A DNA stretch of 5,802 nucleotides, taken from positions 1 through 5,802 of the forward strand of contig SKHL01000023.1 in NCBI GenBank assembly GCA_007116995.1. The letters are read 5' to 3'. The notes under the pieces are model-generated. The model did no database searches. It was not told the DNA's origin and saw nothing but the letters and a program-made list of their open reading frames with translations. This stretch comes from Limnochordia bacterium (GTDB lineage Bacteria > Bacillota > Limnochordia > Darwinibacteriales > DTU012). Shown here in pieces: positions 1 to 5,778 of the stretch (positions within the stretch are counted from its first letter, which is position 1; every line of letters starts with the position of its first letter). The position numbers were made by a program, and so were the translations under genes.

Positions 1-273
1 CCCTGTTAAGCTGGTATTTGCCAAGTTTGTTTTGATCATCTGGGTGCATCGGTGATTCTTATCAATAAAGACTACCTGAGCGGCTCCGCGACTTAAGGCC
101 TCTATTCCTATGCCCCCGTTTCCAGCAAACAAGTCTAAAAGTCGCGAATTTTCCACTAATGATGAGATAATATTGAACAGTGATTCTTTAACTCGATCTG
201 TTGTCGGCCTAGTTTCCATTCCAGCCACGCTTTGTAATCGGCGACCGCGAGCAGTTCCTGATATCACACGCAA
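1..273 (-). CDS. rsmD: 16S rRNA (guanine(966)-N2)-methyltransferase RsmD, N-terminal 91 codons (runs off the left edge)
   Basis: RsmD uses S-adenosylmethionine to methylate N2 of G966 (E. coli numbering) in 16S rRNA of the assembling small ribosomal subunit, in the cytoplasm. The visible part opens MRVISGTARGRRLQ, the usual family start. It has the TRPTTDRVKESLFN segment (about residues 21-34) and the SAM-binding motif I as LDLFAGNGGIGIEALSRGA (about 47-65), followed by VVFIDKN, the acidic end of the second Rossmann strand. The catalytic NPPY-type motif would lie beyond the window edge. The start is TTG at 271-273, chosen because an AAGGAGG site sits 7 bases upstream and the N-terminus then matches the family. 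An in-frame ATG at 340-342 would add 23 residues but has no ribosome binding site and no family match. In many clostridia coaD follows rsmD, but that lies outside this window. Family identity is secure; the gene is cut by the window, not visibly broken. Confidence 0.95.
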   Translation of the reverse strand, partial: MRVISGTARGRRLQSVAGMETRPTTDRVKESLFNIISSLVENSRLLDLFAGNGGIGIEALSRGAAQVVFIDKNHRCTQMIKTNLANTSLTG

Positions 274-436
274 CAGTTTTCCTCCTTGTCTGGATAATAC
301 TACCAGTAATTTGTTGAATATTCCATGGTATGTTTGCCACATACTAGCAAATGAAGAGATTGACCCTCCCCAAAAGGCACAGGAAGTGCCGAAACTGAGT
401 ATTGGTTCTATTCTTCCTCCAGTTTCTCCTCTCCCA
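274..436 (-). other. Non-coding leader region upstream of rsmD with two small inverted repeats
   Basis: With the repeat array (437-587) and the 22 bases 588-609, this makes up the 336-base gap between recG and rsmD. No recognisable protein gene is present. Two inverted repeats are visible. One pairs GAAACTG (391-397) with CAGTTTC (420-426), a perfect 7-bp stem around 22 bases. The other is GGCAC/GTGCC (376-390, 5-bp stem, 5-base loop), which on the minus strand is followed directly by TTTT, like a very weak terminator or attenuator. A further 5-bp pair, GTATG/CATAC, lies at 328-344. I found no convincing sigma-A promoter on the minus strand here, so rsmD may be read through from recG or use a promoter I cannot recognise. 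The structures are seen; a regulatory role is only inferred. Confidence 0.4.
281..287 (-). promoter_or_regulatory. Ribosome binding site that fixes the TTG start of rsmD
   Basis: The minus strand reads AAGGAGG followed by 7 bases (AAAACTG) and then TTG at 273-271. This near-perfect Shine-Dalgarno site decides the non-ATG start over the in-frame GTG two codons later and over the unsupported ATG at 342. Confidence 0.85.
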
Positions 437-587
437 TAGGCAAAAGCCCATATTGGCTTTTGCCTCTTAAGTTACATAGTCTCGATATATCTAGCTAGGC
501 AAAAGCCCATATTGGCTTTTGCCTCTTAAGTTACATAGTCTCGATATATCTAGCTAGGCAAAAGCCCATATTGGCTTTTGCCTCTTA
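437..587. repeat. 59-bp tandem repeat array, about 2.6 perfect copies, each with a 28-base palindrome
   Basis: Copies begin at 437, 496 and 555 (period 59). The identity is perfect across the 151-base span, and it stops at position 436 on the left and 588 on the right. Each copy holds the same inverted repeat, AGGCAAAAGCC / GGCTTTTGCCT, with 11-bp arms and a 6-base loop, at 438-465, 497-524 and 556-583. The palindromes are joined by a 31-base spacer that contains the short palindromes CTTAAG, GATATATC and CTAGCTAG. No hairpin is followed by a T-tract on either strand, so these are not standard intrinsic terminators. The array lies 22 bases past the recG stop codon. It could be a locally amplified palindromic intergenic repeat, an mRNA 3'-end stabiliser or processing site, or a protein binding site. 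The repeat itself is certain; its role is unknown. Confidence 0.97.
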
Positions 588-609
588 GGTTTTAACTTAC
601 TTATAAGGG

Positions 610-2616
610 CTACGGTTGCTGCCTTTTTACTTCCTTGAGGAGGGTAGGATACTCACTTAGGGTCGGATTTTCGAGAATTAATTGGCGAGCGGCGTAGGCC
701 GCCTTCTCTAGGAGCTCTTGATCTTCTATTAGGTCTGCCAACTTAAACCACGGTTGTCCAGATTGACGTGTGCCTAGTAAATCACCGGGGCCTCGCAATT
801 TTAAATCTTCTTCTGCTATTTTTAGGCCGTCATTCGTGCTCCTAATCACATGTAATCGATCCCTTGCTATGTCCGTTTTCGGCTCAGAGATTAAGAAACA
901 GTAGGCTTGGTTTGATGAACGTCCAACTCGTCCTCGTAATTGGTGGAGTTGGGCAAGCCCAAATCGGTGGGCATCTTCAATTACCATCACAGTAGCGTTC
1001 GGCACATTCATTCCCACCTCGATCACTGTTGTAGAGATTAATATATCTAGCTTCTGTTGATAGAAGCCTTCCATGACTTCTTCTTTTTCCTTACCCATCT
1101 GTCCATGCACAAGACCCACTCGTACACTAGATAATAACCCTTTAGATAGTATATCCATTTCTTGTATAGCTGCTTTCGCCTCTAGCTTATCAGACTCCTC
1201 CACTAATGGAAAGATAACAAAACCTTGTTCACCTTGCTTCACACGATTAACCAAAAAGCGATATACCTCGCCGCGTCGATTCGGATGAATTAATCGAGTA
1301 TCAATAAGTTTTCTACCAGCAGGTAGATCCCGGATGACTGTATTATTCAAGTCCCCATAGAGTGTTAGAGCTAGAGAACGAGGAATTGGAGTAGCGCTCA
1401 TAACCAAAAGATCCGCATGACCCTTATCACTCAGTGCGATGCGTTGTCTGACCCCGAAACGATGTTGCTCATCAACCACAGCCAGGGTTAACCTCTTAAA
1501 TTCTACATTGTGCGAAATCAATGCGTGTGTACCAACGACCACTGGAATAGTACCAGATGCTAACCCGGTCAAGGTATGCCTCTGAGCTTTTGTCGGGCTT
1601 TTCCCAATTAACAGGGCGACTTCCACACCTAGTGGACCAAGAGATGCTGCTAGTCTAGAGTGCATCTGCCTTGCTAAGATCTCAGTAGGCACCATCACGG
1701 CTACTTGACCCTTCAAGTTAACAGCTTTTATTGCGGCATATTCGGCTATCACTGTTTTGCCTGAACCCACATCGCCATGAATTAACCGACGCATCTGTAG
1801 AGGAGCTTCCATATCTTCACGCACGTCGACGATGGCTTTTTCTTGACCAGGTGTTAATTCAAATGGTAAGTTTGCCAAATACTTCTTAGTTAGTTGACCA
1901 TCAGCTTGGTGTTGAATGAATTGTTGGTCAGTCTCCAACTTACTTAAGCTAAGATGGAACAGAAAGAACTCTTCGAAGATCAGTCGTTGTTTTGCTTTGT
2001 CAAGTTGCTCCTGGTTTTTCGGGAAATGAATAGATGATAAAGCATCTTCACGAGCCATGTACGTTTGAAGTTGAACGGAGGGAAGGCACTCGTAGATCTG
2101 ATTTATGTAGTCTAGAGCAAATTCGATCCACCTTAACCGCATAGCATTAGTAATACCAGCAACCAAAGGATAGACTGGTTGTAGGCCTAATCGGCTTGGT
2201 TGTTTGGTATACCAGTCCCCATTTGGGAGTTCCAGACCATATAAACCTTCTTTTACTGTTCCATACACCCACACATGGGAGCTCTTTTTCAATTGCCGAT
2301 ATAGGTAACTCCCTCCTCGTCCTCGCATCACGGTAAACCAACTCACTGTAAGAGATTTAGTAATACCGAGGAGGCGACCTTGAATAAGACGCCGATTCTT
2401 ATTTAAGGATTTTTCTTGTATATTTACTAATGGACCGGAAAAGAGTCCTTCTTGATCGTTTTCAGCTTGATCTGGAGAGAAAATCTGGCAATAATTGTGG
2501 TACGATCTAGGATAAGAGAAAATGACATCACGTATACTCTTTAGTCCTAGTTTGACCAATAATTTTGCTTTTTCCTTTCCGATACCAGGTAAGGCGGTAA
2601 CAGGCTGATCTAACAT
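610..2616 (-). CDS. recG: ATP-dependent DNA helicase RecG
   Basis: RecG is a cytoplasmic superfamily 2 DNA translocase that remodels stalled replication forks and branch-migrates Holliday junctions. At 668 residues it is close to the usual 680-690. The N-terminus has the helix-hairpin-helix-like LPGIGKEKAKLLVKLGL (9-25), followed by the OB-fold wedge domain (about 60-150) and PVYPLVAGITNAMRLR (147-162). The helicase core shows Q-motif PFELTPGQ (251-258), Walker A GDVGSGKT (281-288), Ia PTEILARQ (310-317), DEQH box (382-385), motif III SATPIPRS (407-414), motif V STTVIEVGMNVPNA (528-541) and motif VI QLRGRVGR (559-566). The RecG-specific TRG region is EEDLKLRGPGDLLGTRQSG (602-620). All catalytic motifs are intact. 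By eye the wedge region is less conserved than the core. The ATG start has GGGGTGAT just upstream. An intrinsic terminator lies immediately upstream, so expression probably relies on readthrough or an internal promoter. Confidence 0.97.
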   Translation of the reverse strand: MLDQPVTALPGIGKEKAKLLVKLGLKSIRDVIFSYPRSYHNYCQIFSPDQAENDQEGLFSGPLVNIQEKSLNKNRRLIQGRLLGITKSLTVSWFTVMRGRGGSYLYRQLKKSSHVWVYGTVKEGLYGLELPNGDWYTKQPSRLGLQPVYPLVAGITNAMRLRWIEFALDYINQIYECLPSVQLQTYMAREDALSSIHFPKNQEQLDKAKQRLIFEEFFLFHLSLSKLETDQQFIQHQADGQLTKKYLANLPFELTPGQEKAIVDVREDMEAPLQMRRLIHGDVGSGKTVIAEYAAIKAVNLKGQVAVMVPTEILARQMHSRLAASLGPLGVEVALLIGKSPTKAQRHTLTGLASGTIPVVVGTHALISHNVEFKRLTLAVVDEQHRFGVRQRIALSDKGHADLLVMSATPIPRSLALTLYGDLNNTVIRDLPAGRKLIDTRLIHPNRRGEVYRFLVNRVKQGEQGFVIFPLVEESDKLEAKAAIQEMDILSKGLLSSVRVGLVHGQMGKEKEEVMEGFYQQKLDILISTTVIEVGMNVPNATVMVIEDAHRFGLAQLHQLRGRVGRSSNQAYCFLISEPKTDIARDRLHVIRSTNDGLKIAEEDLKLRGPGDLLGTRQSGQPWFKLADLIEDQELLEKAAYAARQLILENPTLSEYPTLLKEVKRQQP

Positions 2617-2618
2617 GA

Positions 2619-2626
2619 TATCACCC
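2619..2626 (-). promoter_or_regulatory. Ribosome binding site of recG, close behind the terminator
   Basis: The minus strand reads GGGGTGAT and then ATC before the ATG at 2616-2614. The GGTGAT part matches the extended anti-Shine-Dalgarno complement, though the core is GGGG rather than GGAGG. It lies only a few bases after the T-tract of the upstream terminator (2631-2636). Confidence 0.65.
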
Positions 2627-2630
2627 CACT

Positions 2631-2661
2631 AAAAAACAACCCCTGGGACGCCCCAAGGGTT
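2631..2661 (-). terminator. Rho-independent terminator between the degV-family gene and recG
   Basis: On the minus strand the arms AACCCTTGGG and CCCAGGGGTT (2638-2661) form a 10-bp stem with one T-G wobble and a 4-base loop GCGT. One G follows and then six T (2636-2631). It starts 12 bases after the DegV stop codon. It should end or reduce transcription of the asp23-fakA-degV unit before recG. Confidence 0.9.
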
Positions 2662-2673
2662 TTATGATGATTG

Positions 2674-3528
2674 TTAATCAATTGGATAAAATAAAAACGC
2701 AATGGTACCTGGTCCTACATGAACACCAATGGTAGGACCGATATAGGATATGATAATTTCATGAACATCGACGTTTGCTTGGAGGGTTTCACCGAGCTTA
2801 GTTGCCTCTTCAGCGCAATTTGCATGAGTGATCCCGATCCGCAAAGGTCGACCTGGATATTTCTGGCTGTATTCTTTGATTAACTCCTGAATTTGTTTAA
2901 GCGCTTTTGCTTTTCCTCGTACCTTATCAAAGGGAGTAACAATTCCTTCTGCTAGTGTTAAAATGGGTTTGATATTGAGCAGAGAGCCCACCATGGCTTG
3001 GGCTGCTCCAATACGGCCATTTTTCTTTAAATACTCCAGGGTATCTACGACGAAGTAAACACCTAGCTCTTCAACTCGCTTTTCTGCAAAAGCCACTGCT
3101 TCTTCCTTTGACGCACCTTTTTGCACTGCTTCTGCTGCTGCTAACGAAACTAAACCAATACCAATGGAAGCAGACTGTGTATCCAAGACAGAGATATCTA
3201 ATCCTTCAACCATAGTAGAGGCCAAGAAGGCTGACTGATAGGTACCACTCAATTTACTACTAAGATGAACTGATATAATGGCATCGCCAGGTTCGGCTAT
3301 TTCTTGATATAGCTTGACAAAATCAGCTGGAGAAGGCTGGCATGTACTAGGTAAGACACTTCCTTCTGTTAAGCGTTTGTAGAACTCCGTTACGCTCATG
3401 TCCACCCCGTCACGATAGATGTCATCACCAAACTGAATACTCAATGGGACTACATGGATGTTATACTTCTCTCGGACATCCTTTGGCAAATCACTTCCGC
3501 TATCTGTCACTATGTGTATCTTAGCCAC
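2674..3528 (-). CDS. DegV family fatty acid-binding protein (FakB-type)
   Basis: DegV/FakB proteins bind one fatty acid in a buried pocket and present it to the kinase FakA, which makes acyl-phosphate for phospholipid synthesis; they are cytosolic. The 284-residue length is typical. The N-terminal domain starts IHIVTDSGSDLP (4-14), with STCQPSP (61-67) and HLSSKLSGTYQSA (88-100). Further on are DTLEYLKKNGRIG (162-174), LLNIKPIL (183-190) and IGVHVGPGTI (267-276). From memory of staphylococcal FakB structures, the residues contacting the fatty acid carboxylate or FakA correspond to T62, S94, R172, R204 and H270 here, and all are present. The start is GTG at 3526-3528, set by AAAGGAGGT seven bases upstream. 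It lies 49 bases downstream of the fakA-type gene on the same strand, and this context favours a FakB role. Which fatty acid it prefers cannot be read from the sequence. Confidence 0.94.
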   Translation of the reverse strand: MAKIHIVTDSGSDLPKDVREKYNIHVVPLSIQFGDDIYRDGVDMSVTEFYKRLTEGSVLPSTCQPSPADFVKLYQEIAEPGDAIISVHLSSKLSGTYQSAFLASTMVEGLDISVLDTQSASIGIGLVSLAAAEAVQKGASKEEAVAFAEKRVEELGVYFVVDTLEYLKKNGRIGAAQAMVGSLLNIKPILTLAEGIVTPFDKVRGKAKALKQIQELIKEYSQKYPGRPLRIGITHANCAEEATKLGETLQANVDVHEIIISYIGPTIGVHVGPGTIAFLFYPID

Positions 3529-3534
3529 TTTATT

Positions 3535-3543
3535 ACCTCCTTT
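3535..3543 (-). promoter_or_regulatory. Ribosome binding site that fixes the GTG start of the DegV gene
   Basis: The minus strand reads AAAGGAGGT, then AATAAA, then GTG at 3528. The strong site at ideal spacing supports the GTG start, which yields the usual DegV N-terminus MAKIHIVTDSGSD. Confidence 0.85.
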
Positions 3544-3577
3544 TGTTGTGAATCGCTTTACTCCCAGACTTACCCTC

Positions 3578-5257
3578 TTACTCTACAGATAAGATATAAT
3601 AGTACAACGGCTGTCCACCTTGGTATATCTCCACTTCACATTGGGGAAACGCTTTCTCTACCTGACTAAAGAACTGATCAGCTTCTTCTTGACTCCGGTT
3701 ATCGCCCCAATAAATGCTAATAATTGACGACTCTTCATTAACGAGTTTATGCAATAAATCGATAGAAACTTGATCAACAGATTGCCCGGCTAGTGCAATC
3801 TTACCCTCTGAGAGACCAATCACATCTTGTTCTTCAATCCGTAGATCGCCAGCCACTGTAGAACGGACAGCAAACGTTACTTCACCGGTTCGAACTTGCT
3901 TCATTCCGTCTTCCATAGCAGACACATTTTCCTCAAGACTATCTTCTAGGGATAGGTTCATCATTGCACTAATTCCTTGGGGGATGGTACGCGTAGCTAC
4001 TACTTCCACTCGTTTAAAAGATAGATCCTTGACCTGTTGCGCAGAGAAAACTACATTCTTATTATTTGGCAGAATGATCACGCTTTCTGCATTGACACTC
4101 TCCACAGCTTTCACTAATTCTTCTGTACTAGGGTTCATGGTCTGTCCTCCAGTAACCACTATGTCTACACTTAAACTAGTAAAGATATCTGCTAATCCCT
4201 GACCTGGAACAACTGCCATCACTCCAATAGGTTTTGTTTCTTGGTTTTCCGGGATTCTCTCAGTAGGAAACTCTATTAAGTTTCCACGCTCTTCCGTTAT
4301 GTTATCGTTCTGTATCTTCATATTGTCTATCTTAATTTCTACTAGATCCCCTAACTGGGTACAAAACTGAAGTACATCTCCGGGATTATCGGTATGGATA
4401 TGTATTTTGACGATGGTTGGTTCACCAACAACGAGCATAGAATCGCCTTTGGCATCCAAGCTATCCCGGATATCTTCGATGCTAAGATCATTACCCTTAA
4501 TTAAAAACTCCGTGCAATATTTATTGACTAATTCCCCCTTAATTTTTACAATTCCTGATTCATGTTGTTGATCAATTAGCTGATTAAGGGGATCTGTGTC
4601 TGTGACTTCAACCTGGGCTGTAGGTGTCTTGGGTTGGATTTTCTCTCCTTTTAAAGCGCGTAATGCACCTTCTAAGGCTACGATTAATCCATCTCCTCCG
4701 GCATCCACCACACCTGCTTGCTTCAGTACAGGCAAGATATTAGGCGTATCTGCCAGGGCTTTTTTTCCTGCGATAATTCCGATTTCCCAGACGGCCCCAG
4801 CGCTTAACGTGGTATCTTCACAGGCTTCTGCACATGCTGTGGCAATGGCCTTACCCACGGTTAACATAGTTCCCTCAACTGGTTTTAGCACTGCTTTGTA
4901 CGTAGTTTGAGACGCGACTGTAAACGCCTTAGCTACGTCTTTTCCCGAAGCGATATCTTGTTTGTTTATCCCGTCGCTAAATCCACGAAAGAACTGTGAC
5001 AGGATTACACCACTATTACCTCGAGCCCCCATTAGTGATCCACGGGCGATAGCTTGAGCTACTTTTGATACAGATTCAGGCGAAGCTTGATCTAATTCAC
5101 GTAAAGCAGCTGTTAATGTTAAGGCCATATTAGTTCCAGTGTCACCATCGGGAACAGGGAAAACATTAAGAGCGTTAATTCGATCCTTATCTTCTGTTAA
5201 GCACTCCGCTGCTGCGGAGATCATGCGTTTTAAGTCTGTTCCTGTAATCACTTGCAA
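3578..5257 (-). CDS. fakA: Fatty acid kinase catalytic subunit FakA (DAK2 domain, YloV family)
   Basis: FakA transfers the ATP gamma-phosphate to a fatty acid held by a DegV/FakB partner, giving acyl-phosphate for PlsX/PlsY phospholipid synthesis. The 559 residues fit the family (about 550). The N-terminal DhaL/DAK2 ATP-binding domain (about 8-200) has the Mg-binding NVFPVPDGDTGTNM (31-44, with D37 and D39), then GSLMGARGNSGVILSQFFRG (73-92), KPVEGTML (125-132) and GVVDAGGDGL (182-191). The middle domain has C248 and the IHIHTDNPGD segment (285-294). C248, H286 and H288 correspond, from memory, to the metal-binding Cys/His/His of staphylococcal FakA. The C-terminal domain has GGQTMNPST (370-378), ILPNNKNV (395-402) and a PLYYYILSVE end. 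The start is TTG at 5255-5257, with CAGGAGG 8 bases upstream. Only 16 bases separate it from the Asp23 gene, so the two are almost certainly co-transcribed. All key residues are present. Confidence 0.95.
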   Translation of the reverse strand: MQVITGTDLKRMISAAAECLTEDKDRINALNVFPVPDGDTGTNMALTLTAALRELDQASPESVSKVAQAIARGSLMGARGNSGVILSQFFRGFSDGINKQDIASGKDVAKAFTVASQTTYKAVLKPVEGTMLTVGKAIATACAEACEDTTLSAGAVWEIGIIAGKKALADTPNILPVLKQAGVVDAGGDGLIVALEGALRALKGEKIQPKTPTAQVEVTDTDPLNQLIDQQHESGIVKIKGELVNKYCTEFLIKGNDLSIEDIRDSLDAKGDSMLVVGEPTIVKIHIHTDNPGDVLQFCTQLGDLVEIKIDNMKIQNDNITEERGNLIEFPTERIPENQETKPIGVMAVVPGQGLADIFTSLSVDIVVTGGQTMNPSTEELVKAVESVNAESVIILPNNKNVVFSAQQVKDLSFKRVEVVATRTIPQGISAMMNLSLEDSLEENVSAMEDGMKQVRTGEVTFAVRSTVAGDLRIEEQDVIGLSEGKIALAGQSVDQVSIDLLHKLVNEESSIISIYWGDNRSQEEADQFFSQVEKAFPQCEVEIYQGGQPLYYYILSVE

Positions 5258-5265
5258 TGCTCGTT

Positions 5266-5272
5266 CCTCCTG
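5266..5272 (-). promoter_or_regulatory. Ribosome binding site that fixes the TTG start of fakA
   Basis: The minus strand reads TGATCAGGAGG, where TGA is the stop of the Asp23 gene and CAGGAGG (5272-5266) is the Shine-Dalgarno site. AACGAGCA (8 bases) and TTG at 5257 follow. The in-frame GTG two codons later would sit too far from this site. The tight layout suggests coupled translation with the preceding gene. Confidence 0.8.
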
Positions 5273-5273
5273 A

Positions 5274-5642
5274 TCACTTTCGTTTTACATCGGTCACACG
5301 CACACCTTGTACACGCACACCGATACCTTGAACTTGTAGACCGAGTTGCTCTTCGATAGCATATTTTACTCGTTCCTGAACATTTCGAGCTACTTCTGAG
5401 ATTTTTACTCCATATTGCACCACTATATATAAGGTAACGCTAATACTATCCTCATGAAACTGAACATCAACTCCTCGTTCGAAGTTATCTCGCCGTAGAA
5501 GCTCAGAGATACCTTCTTGTACATTACGCGGTGCCATGCCCACTAGCCCATAGCATTCCATAGCAGCTACACCGCAAACCAAAGCAATAACATCCTCACT
5601 GATGTTAATACTACCTAGTTCCGCTTGAATCTTCTGGGTCAT
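5274..5642 (-). CDS. Asp23/Gls24 family envelope stress response protein (YloU-like)
   Basis: Asp23/Gls24 proteins are small, abundant, membrane-associated cytosolic proteins linked to cell envelope homeostasis; in staphylococci Asp23 is anchored through AmaP. The exact activity is not known. This one has 122 residues, the usual short form without the acidic tail of some Asp23 proteins. Family features are GSINISEDVIALVCGVAAMECYG (10-32), GMAPRN (35-40), VTLYIVVQYGVKISEVARNVQ (69-89), and a C-terminal GLQVQGIGVRVQGVRV (101-116). No signal peptide or membrane segment is seen. The ATG start at 5640-5642 follows a purine-rich GGGGGGGAAACG. It is the first gene of the leftward unit and is followed after 16 bases by fakA; the yloU-yloV pair of Bacillus has the same order. 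Family assignment is secure, physiological role is not. Confidence 0.93.
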   Translation of the reverse strand: MTQKIQAELGSINISEDVIALVCGVAAMECYGLVGMAPRNVQEGISELLRRDNFERGVDVQFHEDSISVTLYIVVQYGVKISEVARNVQERVKYAIEEQLGLQVQGIGVRVQGVRVTDVKRK

Positions 5643-5709
5643 CGTTTCCCCCCCTAGTTATCTGTTAGTTACTATTACCCTATTTAACCATTATCCTGTG
5701 CTCAGCTTA

Positions 5710-5738
5710 ATTTTACTTGTTTCGCAAGGAAATGTAAA
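5710..5738 (-). promoter_or_regulatory. Sigma-A type promoter for the asp23-like - fakA - degV unit
   Basis: On the minus strand a -35 box TTTACA (5738-5733) and a -10 box TAAAAT (5715-5710) are separated by 17 bases. Each matches the consensus at five of six positions. Transcription would start near 5703, giving an untranslated leader of about 60 bases before the ATG at 5642. This is a sequence-based prediction. Confidence 0.75.
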
Positions 5739-5749
5739 GTATTTTTCTC

Positions 5750-5778
5750 TTGCAAACTGAGATCGGGTATGCTACAAT
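5750..5778 (+). promoter_or_regulatory. Extended -10 sigma-A promoter directed rightward out of the window
   Basis: On the plus strand a -35 box TTGCAA (5750-5755) and a -10 box TACAAT (5773-5778) are separated by 17 bases, with a TGn extended -10 element at 5770-5772. The start site would be near 5785, and the last 18 or so bases of the window are the beginning of its leader. The gene it serves is outside the window. By synteny with Bacillus, where rpmB (ribosomal protein L28) is divergent from yloU, rpmB is the likely target, but that is inference. Confidence 0.8.

Noticed and set aside
274..342. In-frame N-terminal extension of rsmD from an ATG at 340-342 (MWQTYHGIFNKLL...).
   Set aside because: No Shine-Dalgarno site precedes this ATG, the extension has no match to the RsmD family start, and it would bury the strong AAGGAGG site that serves the TTG at 273.
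376..390. Intrinsic terminator upstream of rsmD (GGCAC/GTGCC followed by TTTT on the minus strand).
   Set aside because: The stem is only 5 bp and the T-run only four bases, too weak to call as a terminator. Mentioned only as a possible leader structure.
110..439. A 109-codon plus-strand open frame.
   Set aside because: About half of it is antisense to rsmD and the rest covers the structured non-coding leader. It has no ribosome site and no protein-like pattern.
344..451. A 35-codon minus-strand ORF that starts in the last palindrome copy and runs into the rsmD leader.
   Set aside because: No ribosome binding site at good spacing, no recognisable protein features, and it shares its start with the spurious repeat ORFs.
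472..569. A 12-codon minus-strand ORF (MGFCLARYIETM) repeated in the two full repeat units (531-569 and 472-510), each with an AAGAGG about 10 bases before its ATG.
   Set aside because: The ATG lies in the loop of a strong hairpin that also holds the spacer after the AAGAGG, and the peptide has no recognisable character. Most likely a by-product of the repeat.
437..587. CRISPR array.
   Set aside because: The 31-base segments between the palindromes are identical rather than variable and there are fewer than three full units, so this is a plain tandem repeat.
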